Source: Fictibacillus halophilus
GTDB taxonomy: Bacteria; Bacillota; Bacilli; Bacillales; Fictibacillaceae
Length of the DNA: 64,000 nt
Assembly (NCBI RefSeq): GCF_016401385.1
Contig: NZ_JAEACF010000001.1
Coordinates: 1,736,001-1,800,000, forward strand
Direction of reading: 5' to 3'
Shown: positions 53,153 to 62,249 of the stretch, in pieces
Numbering within the stretch: the stretch's first letter is position 1
Layout of the letters: each line of letters begins with the position of its first letter
Notes under the pieces: generated by a model
What the model saw: the letters and a program-made list of their open reading frames with translations, nothing else
What the model was told of the DNA's origin: nothing
Databases searched by the model: none
Program-made: the position numbers and the translations under genes

Positions 53153-53866
53153 TTAACCCTCTCCTAACATTAAGTCATTTTTGCTAGCATCTACCATGTT
53201 GTATCCTTCTCTATGAAACAACAGTGGCATTTCAACCTCTTTATTCTTTAGTTCCGTCTCGCATGTCTTAAGGTAGTTCAACTGTTCTTCGCTTAATCTT
53301 CTTTTCGCATCAAGACTGTGATAGCGTGTCACAAGTAGGTATCTCTCAATAAACGGTATATATGTATAGAGACCAAATGATTCAGCTGCTTTGGTTAATA
53401 GAAGACTGTCGATCTTCTGTATAGCTTTTAAATAATCCACACTTGTGATCGAAAACTTGTCCTTACTCTGATTGTGCAGATCTGCTTTCTGTTCATTAAT
53501 TTCTTGAACGGCACTCGATAGCTTTGAGATCAGGTCCAAATTTTCGCAGTGAGATAAAAGTAAGTAGTATAGACTGCTAAAATAGTCGCCAGATAATACG
53601 ACAAGCTGTCGTTTCTTTTTATTCTCAGTGATATGCTCTTCCAAAATGTCATCATGACGGTCCAATGCAGATTGGATGAGAGTAATCGAACTAAAATACT
53701 CTGCTTCTACCGCTTCATCCAATTCAAGTTCACGCAGCAGACAGTATGTGATGAATACTTTGGATTCATTAAAGACTGGAGGTTGAAGAAATCGATCCAC
53801 ATAACCGTGCTGCATCAATAAAAGTGTATGCTGTTTTAAGCGTTGAATTTGTTCCATGGTGTTCAT
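53153..53866 (-). CDS. hepS: heptaprenyl diphosphate synthase component I
   Basis: A 237-residue regulatory subunit that pairs with HepT. It lacks Asp-rich motifs, as expected, and shows '[14 protein letters not shown]' and '[16 protein letters not shown]'. GGAGGG precedes the ATG chosen. First gene of the menaquinone cluster, behind an extended -10 promoter. Confidence 0.9.
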   Translation of the reverse strand: MNTMEQIQRLKQHTLLLMQHGYVDRFLQPPVFNESKVFITYCLLRELELDEAVEAEYFSSITLIQSALDRHDDILEEHITENKKKRQLVVLSGDYFSSLYYLLLSHCENLDLISKLSSAVQEINEQKADLHNQSKDKFSITSVDYLKAIQKIDSLLLTKAAESFGLYTYIPFIERYLLVTRYHSLDAKRRLSEEQLNYLKTCETELKNKEVEMPLLFHREGYNMVDASKNDLMLGEG

Positions 53867-53904
53867 CAAATCCCTCCAATGACACAGCAAAATTGTGCTT
53901 TCTT

Positions 53905-53913
53905 ATTATAACA
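53905..53913 (-). promoter_or_regulatory. extended -10 promoter of hepS
   Basis: Minus-strand TGTTATAAT (TG-N-TATAAT) about 40 bases upstream of hepS; no good -35 box at 16-18 bp. Confidence 0.5.
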
Positions 53914-53957
53914 TAGTCGCCAAAATTATTAGGATTCAACCTCTTTAAAAGACATAA

Positions 53958-53984
53958 AGAAAACTAGGCTTATCTTTAGCCCAG
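53958..53984 (-). terminator. terminator of folE-mtrB
   Basis: Minus-strand stem CTGGGCT / AGCCTAG (one G-U), loop AAAGATA, then TTTTC. Confidence 0.65.
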
Positions 53985-54016
53985 CTTTTTGGCACCTATA
54001 CCGCCGAAATCATTCC

Positions 54017-54235
54017 TTACGATTCTGTATCTACTTCTCCGTGTTTCGTGTAGATCACTGCTTTTCCTCTAACTTTTACAGCTGAAGTATGCTCTGTGAA
54101 CTGAGCGATCATCACTTCGCCTTTATCAAGCTTTTCAGAATGGTGAAATCTAGTTTCTGTACCACGAGTTAAGCCGATCACGTTTACACCGTTCTCTTTC
54201 GCTTTGATTACGAAAAAATCTAATTCTGATTTCAT
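54017..54235 (-). CDS. mtrB: tryptophan RNA-binding attenuation protein TRAP
   Basis: A 72-residue subunit of the 11-mer TRAP ring. '[35 protein letters not shown]' region carries the tryptophan-binding loop, and the RNA-contacting Lys and Arg appear in 'KLDKGEV' and '[10 protein letters not shown]'. AAGGAGGT precedes the ATG. Its likely target is the trp leader at 47303-47364. It is 12 bases after folE, as in B. subtilis (mtrAB). Confidence 0.96.
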   Translation of the reverse strand: MKSELDFFVIKAKENGVNVIGLTRGTETRFHHSEKLDKGEVMIAQFTEHTSAVKVRGKAVIYTKHGEVDTES

Positions 54236-54247
54236 GAAGTTACCTCC

Positions 54248-54814
54248 TTAGTTTCTGATTAAACTTAGTACTTCTGCACGAGCAGCAGGATCTTTTTCAA
54301 AAACACCACGCACTGCTGAAGTAACCGTCATTGAGCCCGGTTTTTTCACACCACGCATCGTCATGCACATATGTTCTGCTTCTATAACAACGATCACACC
54401 ATGAGGCTCTAAAGTCTCGAGCAAGCTGTTCGCAATCGTCGAAGTGATTCTTTCTTGCAGTTGAGGTCGTTTTGTAACAGCTTCCACAGCTCTAGCAAGC
54501 TTGCTCAATCCTGTTACTTTTCCTCCTTTAGGTATGTATCCGATATGCGCTTTTCCGAAGAAAGGTACAAGATGATGCTCACACATTGAATAGAAAGGAA
54601 TGTCTTTTACAAGCACTAGTTCTTCATGATCTTCTCCAAAAATAGTAGCAAAGTGCTCTTTTGGATCTTGATTCAATCCTTGAAATACTTCTTCATACAT
54701 TTTTGCAACACGTTTTGGTGTATCTATTAAACCCTCTCGCTCAGGGTCTTCACCTATCGCTTCTAATATCATTTTTACAGCTAACTCAATTTTTTCTTTT
54801 TGAACTTCTGCCAC
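54248..54814 (-). CDS. folE: GTP cyclohydrolase I
   Basis: A 188-residue enzyme, first step of folate synthesis. Zinc ligands in '[20 protein letters not shown]' and the second Cys in '[14 protein letters not shown]'; '[14 protein letters not shown]' is also typical. GTG start 9 bases after GGAGG. Promoter at 54852-54880. Confidence 0.96.
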   Translation of the reverse strand: MAEVQKEKIELAVKMILEAIGEDPEREGLIDTPKRVAKMYEEVFQGLNQDPKEHFATIFGEDHEELVLVKDIPFYSMCEHHLVPFFGKAHIGYIPKGGKVTGLSKLARAVEAVTKRPQLQERITSTIANSLLETLEPHGVIVVIEAEHMCMTMRGVKKPGSMTVTSAVRGVFEKDPAARAEVLSLIRN

Positions 54815-54851
54815 GCCGGTTGTCCTCCAATTCCATTAACACAATAGAAAA

Positions 54852-54880
54852 ATTTTAGCATAATGAAGAAAGAATAGCAA
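54852..54880 (-). promoter_or_regulatory. sigma-A-type promoter of folE-mtrB
   Basis: Minus-strand TTGCTA (54875-54880), 17-bp spacer, TAAAAT (54852-54857). Confidence 0.7.
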
Positions 54881-54915
54881 AAGGAGAAAACCCTTACGCC
54901 ATGTGAGAAGCGGAT

Positions 54916-55035
54916 CTGGCGAGTCATAATTTGAGTTGCCGATAAAATTGGATTTTCACCGATATATTTTGATTGTTGCCGATAAAATCAAAATCTTGCC
55001 GATATAATCTCATTCTTGCCGATATATCGTTTCCT
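54916..55035. repeat. degenerate 20-bp tandem array (locus A)
   Basis: Six units of exactly 20 bp on the plus strand. Units 2 and 4-6 begin TTGCCGATAAAAT, TTGCCGATAAAAT, TTGCCGATATAAT, TTGCCGATATATC at 54936, 54976, 54996 and 55016; unit 3 is TTCACCGATATAT and unit 1 is CTGGCGAGTCATAAT. It lies between the folE promoter and the hbs terminator. This is the best conserved of the five arrays. Confidence 0.85.
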
Positions 55036-55049
55036 TCTTCAATTCCATA

Positions 55050-55086
55050 TAAAAAAAGACCGTGAACGATTCACGGTCTTTTTAAG
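55050..55086. terminator. hbs terminator
   Basis: Perfect stem AAAGACCGTGA / TCACGGTCTTT with a 4-base loop; T-runs on both strands, strongest after hbs on the minus strand. Confidence 0.9.
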
Positions 55087-55102
55087 TTGCCCTATGTATC
55101 AT

Positions 55103-55375
55103 TTATTTAACAGCGTCCTTAAGGGCTTTCCCTGGTTTGAAAGCAGGAACTTTGCTAGCAGAGATCTCGATCTCTTGACCAGTTTGTGGGTTGCGGCCTT
55201 TACGAGCTGCACGCTCACGAACTTCAAAGTTACCAAATCCGATAAGTTGAACCTTATCACCGCTTTGTAGAGTACCAGTGATTGCTTCGAAAACAGCGTC
55301 AACTGCTTTAGATGCATCCTTCTTAGAAAGCTCAGCTTGCTCAGATACTGCATTGATTAGATCAGTCTTGTTCAT
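55103..55375 (-). CDS. hbs: HU-family nucleoid protein HBsu
   Basis: A 90-residue HU protein: '[20 protein letters not shown]', '[20 protein letters not shown]' and the DNA-intercalating Pro in the arm. The ATG 8 bases after GGAGG is used; a GTG three codons earlier overlaps the ribosome binding site. An abundant chromosome-compacting protein. Confidence 0.97.
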   Translation of the reverse strand: MNKTDLINAVSEQAELSKKDASKAVDAVFEAITGTLQSGDKVQLIGFGNFEVRERAARKGRNPQTGQEIEISASKVPAFKPGKALKDAVK

Positions 55376-55488
55376 TCCATTCACCTCCTCTCAAGGTACG
55401 ATTCACCATCATTTTAGCTTTTGAATCAAGATTCCTTCATTTATGTAATATACAAGATTTTACTAATTATATCTGTGACAAGCCTTAT

Positions 55489-55515
55489 ATTATACGATTA
55501 CATACAGAAATTCAA
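55489..55515 (-). promoter_or_regulatory. possible hbs promoter
   Basis: Minus-strand TATAAT (55489-55494) with TTGAAT 15 bp upstream (55510-55515). The -10 is perfect but the spacer is short. The 303-bp gap between hbs and spoIVA shows nothing else except the spoIVA terminator. Confidence 0.4.
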
Positions 55516-55644
55516 TCTTTTTTAGGTGTTTTTCGCTATTCAACCCTTAAAATTCCTTATTTTTTGACCTTTTTTTACAAAAAATCCTCCTCCTCGAGGT
55601 AATAAAGTCACTCCCTTAACACAGGTCATTTGTTCTAGAAAAAC

Positions 55645-55672
55645 AAAAAAAAGACTCCTGTTTATAGGAGTC
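55645..55672 (-). terminator. spoIVA terminator
   Basis: Minus-strand stem GACTCCT / AGGAGTC, loop ATAAAC, then TTTTTTTT. Confidence 0.9.
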
Positions 55673-55678
55673 CCTAAG

Positions 55679-57157
55679 TTATAAAATAATGGCAATCAAA
55701 CCGCCTGAACCTTCATTAATAATACGTTCTAATGTCTCTTTTAATTTATATCTTGCATTCTCTGGCATTAGTGATATCTTCCCTTGAATTCCTTCTCTTA
55801 CGATAGAGTTTAGCGATCTTCCAAAGATATCAGAATTCCAGATTGATAGCGGATCTTCTTCAAAGTCTTGCATCAAGTATCTCAGCATCTCTTCACTTTG
55901 TTTTTCCGTACCGATAATCGGAGCGAACTCTGATTCCACATCTACTTTAATCATATGAATGGAAGGTGCGATCGCCTTCAGTCTTACACCGAATCGAGAT
56001 CCTTGACGGATGATCTCAGGCTCATCTAGGCTCATATCGGTAATGGCTGGTGCTGCGATTCCATACCCAGTTTGCTTAACCATTCTCAGCGCATCTGCCA
56101 CTTGATCATATTCCGTTTTAGCGTATGCAAATTCTTGCATCAGCTGAAGCAGGTGGTCTTTTCCACGAATCTCAACGCCAACCACTTCTTTTAAAATCTG
56201 ATCGTACAGGTAATCTGGTGCGAACAAGTCGATCTCAGCGATCCCTTGACCCATTTCGATTCCTGCGAGTCTTGCGTCATCGATAAAATCATAATCAGCG
56301 AAGAATCCTACAACCTTATCAACATCTCGAAGACGTTTGATGTCTTGAACCGTTTCTCTTACCGCTTCTTCATAGCTTTCACGCAGCCAATGGTTCTCAC
56401 GAAGGACCATTACCCAGCTAGGAAGGTTAACATTGACCTCAAGCACCGGAAACTCATATAACGCTTCTCTTAACACGTTGTTAATATCATGCTCCGTCAT
56501 CGCTTCAACACTCATCGCGAGTACCGGGATATCATATTTTTCACAAAGCTCGTTGCGAAGTCTTTGCGTGTCAGGATGGTGTGGCTGTGTGGAGTTGATC
56601 AGCATGATAAACGGCTTTCCAACTTCTTTCAGCTCTTCAACCACTCGTTCTTCTGATTCCACATAATCATATCTTGGAATCTCACCGATCGTTCCATCCG
56701 TCGTAACCACTACGCCGAGTGTGGAATGCTCTTGAATGACTTTTCGAGTTCCGATTTCTGCCGCTTCATGAAACGGAATCGGCTCATCGTACCAAGGCGT
56801 ATGAATCATTCTTGGGCCGTTTTCATCTTCGTACCCTTTTGCACTCGGCACCGCATAACCTACTGAATCAACGAGACGTATGTTAACATCCAGCCCATCA
56901 CCTACATTGATCTTCACCGCATTGTTTGGAACAAATTTGGGCTCAGTGGTCATAATGGTGCGTCCAGCTGCACTCTGCGGTAATTCATCTTGTGCACGTT
57001 GGCGTTCTGCTTCATTATCAATGTTCGGCAGCACCACAAGCTCCATAAACTTCTTAATAAATGTGGACTTCCCTGTTCTAACTGCTCCTACTACACCCAA
57101 GTAGATATCTCCGCCTGTCCGTTCGGCGATATCTTTGAAAATATCGATTTTCTCCAT
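55679..57157 (-). CDS. spoIVA: stage IV sporulation protein A, spore-coat ATPase
   Basis: A 492-residue coat morphogenetic ATPase. Walker A 'GAVRTGKSTFIKKFMEL', 'TTDGTIGEIPRYDY', a middle domain and the C-terminal multimerisation part ending 'GSGGLIAIIL'. It polymerises around the forespore to form the base of the coat. The ATG with GGGAGGG gives the exact B. subtilis length. A sigma-E-type promoter lies at 57210-57239. Confidence 0.97.
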   Translation of the reverse strand: MEKIDIFKDIAERTGGDIYLGVVGAVRTGKSTFIKKFMELVVLPNIDNEAERQRAQDELPQSAAGRTIMTTEPKFVPNNAVKINVGDGLDVNIRLVDSVGYAVPSAKGYEDENGPRMIHTPWYDEPIPFHEAAEIGTRKVIQEHSTLGVVVTTDGTIGEIPRYDYVESEERVVEELKEVGKPFIMLINSTQPHHPDTQRLRNELCEKYDIPVLAMSVEAMTEHDINNVLREALYEFPVLEVNVNLPSWVMVLRENHWLRESYEEAVRETVQDIKRLRDVDKVVGFFADYDFIDDARLAGIEMGQGIAEIDLFAPDYLYDQILKEVVGVEIRGKDHLLQLMQEFAYAKTEYDQVADALRMVKQTGYGIAAPAITDMSLDEPEIIRQGSRFGVRLKAIAPSIHMIKVDVESEFAPIIGTEKQSEEMLRYLMQDFEEDPLSIWNSDIFGRSLNSIVREGIQGKISLMPENARYKLKETLERIINEGSGGLIAIIL

Positions 57158-57209
57158 TCGTTTCCCTCCCGATCCAAATAAAGTTCCGGATGCTAGTCTT
57201 GGACAATAC

Positions 57210-57239
57210 ATCGTATGATTTTGTCCTATTGATTATGAC
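57210..57239 (-). promoter_or_regulatory. sigma-E promoter of spoIVA
   Basis: Minus-strand GTCATAAT (57232-57239), 14-bp spacer, CATACGAT (57210-57217), close to the sigma-E consensus (TCATATT and CATACAAT types). It is placed 53 bases before the start codon, in line with mother-cell expression of spoIVA. Confidence 0.75.
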
Positions 57240-57282
57240 AAAGGAACGGAAATTTTTATTGGATCCTCGCTTTTCTCGGTTG

Positions 57283-57336
57283 TATAGTTCCATAAAAACG
57301 GGAGGGCGCACTAGAGTGCCTACCGATGAAACTATA
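57283..57336. promoter_or_regulatory. three-part hairpin of unknown role upstream of spoIVA
   Basis: Outer stem TATAGTT / AACTATA (57283-57289 with 57330-57336), then CAT/ATG after a 1x1 mismatch, then CGG/CCG and an inner hairpin GCAC-TAGA-GTGC. It lies between the yphF terminator and the sigma-E promoter. No known riboswitch pattern was matched. Confidence 0.5.
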
Positions 57337-57362
57337 AAGCTTGTTTCGTTAAAAGGATTTCC

Positions 57363-57411
57363 AAAAAAAATCTCTCCGCCTTTTCTATGAATGTATTAGA
57401 AAAAGGGAGAG
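57363..57411 (-). terminator. yphF terminator
   Basis: Minus-strand long stem CTCTCC / GGAGAG extended by TTTTTCTA / TAGAAAA, then ATTTTTTTT. Confidence 0.85.
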
Positions 57412-57418
57412 TTCATGC

Positions 57419-58129
57419 CTATTTTATTAAAAAAATAGGTTTATTATTTTCAACTGTATAAGGAACGGAATAGACAGGCACAAAAAACGAATGAACCGCT
57501 AATAAGTGGCGTATGTCTTCGTGTTTATCTAAATCATTCTGGTAGCTTGTGATCGCTTCATTTAAATCTTTTCTGTAATCTATAAAAATCTTTGCATCAC
57601 CATTGACCATAAACGGCAGTCTCTTGCCAGTAAAAGGACTTGTGACGTATGGATCTTCCTTAAAACCTAATTTCTTAAAATCAAGAGTGTGCCTGCCTTG
57701 CGCTTCTATCTTTTTAAACGGCGGGTAGTCGTGTTCAGCCATATAGATATTTAAAGCAACCTGAATATCTTGAACCTTATCTGTTAAAACAAGGTCTGCA
57801 AGCTTGACTGTCGGCTTTGTCTCTACATCAATCAATACGTACTGAAAGGTTCCACCCTTCTCAAAAGCATTGCCTGGAGGTTCTTGCATATATTTTGGAA
57901 CTAGTTTATTAAAGTCAATCAGGTATTTTTGATAGATATCTGTATCTGCCTCTTTTGTCTTGATCGGCAAAACACCCGTATCTTTTTGAAAGCTCTCAAC
58001 GGCTTGCTGAACCGCTGTAATCTGATCTTGATAAGGAACTCGATTTTGTGTTTTTCTTTCTTCCGGATATAAACATCCTGAAAGCGTAAATAAAATTAAA
58101 CATAAAGGAATCCACCATTTTTTAGACAT
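57419..58129 (-). CDS. yphF: lipoprotein YphF (DUF3939)
   Basis: A 236-residue lipoprotein: signal peptide with lipobox L-S-G-C at about 17-20 ('LCLILFTLSGCLYP'). The mature part is soluble alpha/beta. It matches YphF, encoded upstream of spoIVA in Bacillus, and probably functions on the outer membrane face; role unknown. It follows yphE by 14 bases. Confidence 0.87.
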   Translation of the reverse strand: MSKKWWIPLCLILFTLSGCLYPEERKTQNRVPYQDQITAVQQAVESFQKDTGVLPIKTKEADTDIYQKYLIDFNKLVPKYMQEPPGNAFEKGGTFQYVLIDVETKPTVKLADLVLTDKVQDIQVALNIYMAEHDYPPFKKIEAQGRHTLDFKKLGFKEDPYVTSPFTGKRLPFMVNGDAKIFIDYRKDLNEAITSYQNDLDKHEDIRHLLAVHSFFVPVYSVPYTVENNKPIFLIK

Positions 58130-58143
58130 ATAGACTTCCTCCT

Positions 58144-58344
58144 TTACCCTTGTACAGGTCCGCTGAACACAACGATGATGATTAGAATACCTGCAATGAT
58201 CATGCAGATCCAGGCGAATAGTGAAACGACCGTCTGAAAAATTCCAGTTAATTTCGCTCGACTAAACATGATAGAGAAAACAGCAACAAACATTAAACCG
58301 ATGGCTGATAGTGCCACCCACATTTTTAACAAACCTTCACTCAT
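58144..58344 (-). CDS. yphE: YphE family membrane protein (DUF2768)
   Basis: A 66-residue protein with two membrane helices (about 6-28 and 38-60) separated by a short basic loop. Strong AAGGAGG before the ATG. It matches YphE, a small membrane protein of unknown role next to yphF and spoIVA. Confidence 0.87.
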   Translation of the reverse strand: MSEGLLKMWVALSAIGLMFVAVFSIMFSRAKLTGIFQTVVSLFAWICMIIAGILIIIVVFSGPVQG

Positions 58345-58515
58345 ATGTATCCTCCTTGTCCACAGCGTACATTATAGCATAATTCTTGGTATTTCCTTTA
58401 CTTTTTCAGAGTTGGAATTTTTTAAAAAGTCTAAGCTTGTTTATTAATAATAGACTCACGATTCACAAGATATTGCCTGAAAAGACAGCTATCTTTGACG
58501 TTATTGTTGGTCTTG

Positions 58516-58652
58516 GAAGCAGTGGCTTTCCTTTTCACTTTTTGTAGGCGTACTGTGTGAAGTGGGCAGGTGAGGCACTTATATGTGGAACGTACGAATG
58601 TGGCTCACCGTCTGCCCCGCGAAAAGCGAGCAACCTGGAACGGAAATCAACT
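58516..58652. repeat. 130-bp interspersed palindromic repeat, copy 3 (degraded)
   Basis: The right half matches copies 1 and 2 well (GCTCACC, TGCCCCGCG, AAAGCGAGCAACCTGGAACG, then AATCAACT). The left half has diverged and the terminal AGTTGATT is not visible, so the left edge is approximate. The inner stem is kept by GGGCAGGTGAG pairing with CTCACC...CTGCCC. The 444-bp gap between yphE and spoVIF holds this copy and a terminator, no gene. Confidence 0.7.
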
Positions 58653-58675
58653 ACCTTCAAAACATTAAAAAACCA

Positions 58676-58707
58676 AACAAAAAAACACCCGGGCATAACC
58701 GGGTGTT
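58676..58707 (-). terminator. spoVIF terminator
   Basis: Minus-strand stem AACACCCGG / CCGGGTGTT, short loop, then TTTTTTG, about 80 bases past the spoVIF stop. Confidence 0.85.
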
Positions 58708-58788
58708 CGACTAAATACTTCCTGTACTGAAGGAACACTTCCATGATTTAGGTGCTTTATCCACTTTATACAATTTTAAGATTGTAGT

Positions 58789-59049
58789 CTACTTACCTTC
58801 AAACATTTTAGATAATGTTGCCAAGTCAAGAGGGATGTTATTGTTAAGAACAGCTTGAACGATCTGATCTTCCTTTTGCTTCGAAACTGCTACTCCAGCC
58901 ATAGAAGATACTTGGGAAATCAGCATACGAATCGTGCGCTCGTCACGAAGATTTGACCCGCTTACGGATTGAGCAAGTTTAAAAATATCATCCTTTTTCA
59001 CACTTGTTTTCTTCTCGATTTTATCAAAAAAGTGTTGTTCACGTTCCAC
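58789..59049 (-). CDS. spoVIF: stage VI sporulation protein F
   Basis: An 86-residue SpoVIF ('FFDKIEKKTSVKKDDIFKLA', 'LRDERTIRMLISQVSSMAG'). SpoVIF works in the mother cell in late coat assembly with GerE. GTG start 7 bases after GGGAGGAGG; a GTG six codons upstream is part of that site. In B. subtilis spoVIF (yjcC) lies elsewhere; here it is next to gpsA. Confidence 0.88.
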   Translation of the reverse strand: MEREQHFFDKIEKKTSVKKDDIFKLAQSVSGSNLRDERTIRMLISQVSSMAGVAVSKQKEDQIVQAVLNNNIPLDLATLSKMFEGK

Positions 59050-59112
59050 CTGAAGTCCTCCTCCCACTTCCTTTTCACCCTTATCGTATGCAGGGAGATT
59101 GGAAGCGTGAAA

Positions 59113-59152
59113 GAAAAAAAGGCGATTGCCTAAATTTTTTTAGACATTCGCC
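59113..59152 (-). terminator. gpsA terminator
   Basis: Minus-strand stem AGGCGAATGTCTAAA / TTTAGGCAATCGCCT with mismatches, then TTTTTTC. Confidence 0.85.
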
Positions 59153-59169
59153 TATTTGACTGTGTGTTT

Positions 59170-60195
59170 TTAGCTTTTTAAAGAAGATACATCTTCAACT
59201 TCATGTGTGCGAGAACGCTGCATCAAATCGTCAACAGCTTGCTTTGCACCCTTGCCGTTAAACAATACATCATATAGAACCTGTGTGATCGGCATCTCCA
59301 CTTCTTCACGCTTACTCAACTCGTAAGCAGCTTGAGTGGTTCTTACGCCTTCAACGACCATGCCCATATTTTCAAGAACATCTTCAAGTTTCATGCCTTT
59401 TCCAAGCATGTTTCCAGCGCGCCAGTTACGGCTGTGAACACTCGTACACGTTACGATCAAATCTCCGATCCCTGTAAGACCAGAGAATGTAAGAGGGTTT
59501 GCTCCCATATGCGTACCAAGGCGAGCGATCTCAGCTAGACCTCTTGTGATTAAAGCCGCCTTTGCATTATCACCATAGCCTAATCCATCAGAAAGTCCAG
59601 CACCTAGGGCAATGATGTTTTTTAATGCACCACCAAGCTCAACACCGACCACATCAGGATTCGTGTAAACACGGAAATTTTGATTGATGAAAAGATCTTG
59701 TACTTTTTCAGCAGCCTTCATGTTTACGGATGAAACCGTAACCGTCGTCGGCTGTCTTAGAGAAACCTCTTCCGCATGACTCGGACCCGAAAGCACGACA
59801 ACAGAATCCAAAACAGACTCAGGAAGCTCTTCTTCAATGATTTCAGAAATACGCTTATATGTACCAGGTTCGATGCCTTTAGAAGCATGAACAATTGTGA
59901 CTGGAGAACTCAAATCGTTCTTTAATTGACCGAGTACTTCTCTCATCGCTTTTGTTGGCGTGACGAGTACGATCGTGTCCGCTTTCTTCACACATTCGTT
60001 CAACTGCGTTGTTGCTTGTATGTTTTCAGGGAGCACAACTCCAGGCAAATATTTTTCATTCTTATGATTGTTGTTGATCTCGTTGACCTGGTCCTCTCTA
60101 CGACCCCATAGGGAAACGTTATGACCGTTGTCAGCCAAAACGATGGCGAGAGCAGTACCCCAACTTCCAGCACCTAAAACAGCAACATTATCCAT
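59170..60195 (-). CDS. gpsA: glycerol-3-phosphate dehydrogenase [NAD(P)+]
   Basis: A 341-residue enzyme reducing dihydroxyacetone phosphate to sn-glycerol 3-phosphate. NAD site '[20 protein letters not shown]', catalytic Lys in '[17 protein letters not shown]' and 'GDLIVTCTS' are present. The product is used by PlsY, encoded directly upstream, so glycerolipid precursors are made from neighbouring genes. GGAGTG precedes the ATG chosen. Confidence 0.95.
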   Translation of the reverse strand: MDNVAVLGAGSWGTALAIVLADNGHNVSLWGRREDQVNEINNNHKNEKYLPGVVLPENIQATTQLNECVKKADTIVLVTPTKAMREVLGQLKNDLSSPVTIVHASKGIEPGTYKRISEIIEEELPESVLDSVVVLSGPSHAEEVSLRQPTTVTVSSVNMKAAEKVQDLFINQNFRVYTNPDVVGVELGGALKNIIALGAGLSDGLGYGDNAKAALITRGLAEIARLGTHMGANPLTFSGLTGIGDLIVTCTSVHSRNWRAGNMLGKGMKLEDVLENMGMVVEGVRTTQAAYELSKREEVEMPITQVLYDVLFNGKGAKQAVDDLMQRSRTHEVEDVSSLKS

Positions 60196-60213
60196 ACATG
60201 TCACACTCCACTA

Positions 60214-60795
60214 TTAAATTTTACGTTCATTCCCGCTCCAGATCCTTGCTATATTTCCTCGATGCTTCCAAATTGAAACAATTGAAAGAACAAAGCTAGC
60301 CCATACTGCTTCAAGAGGAAGATTAAATTGGTACAACATAAAAAAGGGAGTAAGAATTAAAAAAACAATAGAACCTAATGAAACAAATCTGGATACCCAA
60401 ATGGTTATGATAGCGATAACACCTGCTATGAGTGATGGCAAGAATGCAATTGCAGCAAAAACACCAATCGCTGTTGCCACTCCTTTCCCGCCTTTAAATC
60501 CATAAAAGACGGGATAGTTGTGACCGATTACGGCTATTAGACCGCATAGAACTGCGATTAAGGAAGAATCAGTTAACCATAAAGCAACTAACACAACCAA
60601 AATACCCTTCAAGCAGTCTAAGAGCAATACCGCGATCGCCGGCTTTTTCCCTAACACTCTTAGCGTATTTGTAGCACCTGCGTTACCACTTCCATGATTT
60701 CTTATGTCTTCATTTCTCAATACTTTAGTCAGCAAATAACTGAAACTAATACTTCCGATCAAGTAAGAAATAACGAAGAGTACGATCGTCATCAT
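60214..60795 (-). CDS. plsY: acyl-phosphate:glycerol-3-phosphate acyltransferase PlsY
   Basis: A 193-residue membrane enzyme with about five helices. The three PlsY motifs are 'SGNAGATNTLRVLGKK', 'GHNYPVFYGFKGGKGVAT' and the C-terminal 'WKHRGNIARIWSGNE'. It acylates glycerol 3-phosphate in phospholipid synthesis. It lies between der and gpsA; in B. subtilis plsY is elsewhere. No strong ribosome binding site, so start is somewhat uncertain. Confidence 0.94.
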   Translation of the reverse strand: MMTIVLFVISYLIGSISFSYLLTKVLRNEDIRNHGSGNAGATNTLRVLGKKPAIAVLLLDCLKGILVVLVALWLTDSSLIAVLCGLIAVIGHNYPVFYGFKGGKGVATAIGVFAAIAFLPSLIAGVIAIITIWVSRFVSLGSIVFLILTPFFMLYQFNLPLEAVWASFVLSIVSIWKHRGNIARIWSGNERKI

Positions 60796-60801
60796 GAAAA
60801 A

Positions 60802-62115
60802 TTAATCGTTTTTCTTTCTAGCAAAGATTTTGATAGGCGTTCCAACAAAGCCAAACGTTTCACGAATACGGTTCTCGAGGAAACGTTTATAGGAGAAGTG
60901 GAAAAGTTCAGGATCATTAACAAAGATAACGAACGTCGGTGGTTTTGAAGCCACTTGTGTCGCATAGTTGATTTTAAGTCTTTTACCGTTATCCATCGGT
61001 GCTGGGTTCATAGCTACAGCATCCATGATCACTTCATTCAAGATGTTCGTTTGAACACGAAGCGAGTGATTCTCCGCGACCTGATTGATTACAGGATACA
61101 ACTGATGAAGACGCTGCTTCGTTTTTGCAGATACGAATACGATCGGCGCATAAGACAGATACAAGAAGTGGTCACGAATCTTCTGTTCGAACTTTTGCAT
61201 CGTCTTATCGTCTTTTTCAACAGCATCCCATTTGTTTACGACGATCACTACCGCTTTACCTGCTTCGTGTGCAAATCCAGCTACTTTCTTATCTTGTTCG
61301 ATGATCCCTTCTTCAGCGTCAATGACCATAAGGACAACATCGGAACGTTCGATCGCTTTCATCGCACGCATGACACTATATTTCTCAGTTGTCTCATAAA
61401 CTTTTCCGCGCTTTCTCATACCAGCCGTATCGATGATTACATACTTCTGATCTTCACGCTCAAAACTTGAATCAATCGCGTCTCTCGTTGTTCCAGCAAT
61501 ATTACTAACAATAACTCGTTCTTTACCTAAGATGGCATTCACAAGAGAAGATTTCCCTACGTTAGGTCGTCCAATCAAAGAGAAGTAGATCGTGTCGTCT
61601 TCTTTTTCCTCAGCAACCGTTTCAGGAAAATGACTTACTACTTGATCTAAAAGATCTCCAAGACCGATACCATGTGTACCAGATACACCGATCGGTTCGC
61701 CCATTCCTAAGCTATAGAACTCATACAACAGTTCTTTACGTTCCGGGTTATCGATCTTATTTACACCTAGTACGACAGGCTTTTTAGATCGAAACAACAT
61801 CTTAGCTACTTCTTCATCAGCAGCTGTAATTCCGTTCATTCCATCTACGAGGAATAAAATAACATCTGCTTCTTCAATAGCCAGTTCTGCTTGTTCTTTC
61901 ATCTGACTCATAAATGGTGCATCGCTAATTTCAATACCGCCCGTGTCAATTAAGTTGAATTCCGTGTTCAACCACTCAGCAGAGCTATAAATACGGTCAC
62001 GCGTTACACCTGGCATATCTTCTACGATCGAGATACGATCTCCGGCAATTCTGTTAAAAATAGTAGATTTCCCTACGTTCGGTCTTCCTACTATGGCTAA
62101 AACTGGTTTCGTCAT
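60802..62115 (-). CDS. der: ribosome-assembly GTPase Der
   Basis: A 437-residue protein with two GTPase domains (P-loops '[12 protein letters not shown]' near residue 9 and '[12 protein letters not shown]' near 182; 'NKID' and 'NKWD') and a C-terminal KH-like domain. Needed for 50S ribosomal subunit maturation. Same neighbourhood as B. subtilis yphC/engA. Confidence 0.97.
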   Translation of the reverse strand: MTKPVLAIVGRPNVGKSTIFNRIAGDRISIVEDMPGVTRDRIYSSAEWLNTEFNLIDTGGIEISDAPFMSQMKEQAELAIEEADVILFLVDGMNGITAADEEVAKMLFRSKKPVVLGVNKIDNPERKELLYEFYSLGMGEPIGVSGTHGIGLGDLLDQVVSHFPETVAEEKEDDTIYFSLIGRPNVGKSSLVNAILGKERVIVSNIAGTTRDAIDSSFEREDQKYVIIDTAGMRKRGKVYETTEKYSVMRAMKAIERSDVVLMVIDAEEGIIEQDKKVAGFAHEAGKAVVIVVNKWDAVEKDDKTMQKFEQKIRDHFLYLSYAPIVFVSAKTKQRLHQLYPVINQVAENHSLRVQTNILNEVIMDAVAMNPAPMDNGKRLKINYATQVASKPPTFVIFVNDPELFHFSYKRFLENRIRETFGFVGTPIKIFARKKND

Positions 62116-62249
62116 GTAGACACTTCCCTTTTTTCCTGATCAAGTCAATCATCAAATTTTCTTTTTTTATATGCTCTATCATTTTCTTGTAATTAGACAA
62201 GTCCACTTATTTTAGCAAATTACTTATGGTTTAGACAACTGATTCTCTT

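Noticed and set aside
54916..55035. CRISPR array
   Set aside because: Units are adjacent without spacers, only 20 bp long and degenerate; no cas genes are present.
57283..57336. Known riboswitch (fluoride, preQ1, purine, ZTP, guanidine types compared from memory)
   Set aside because: Key conserved bases of each class are absent, and the neighbouring genes do not fit any of the ligands.
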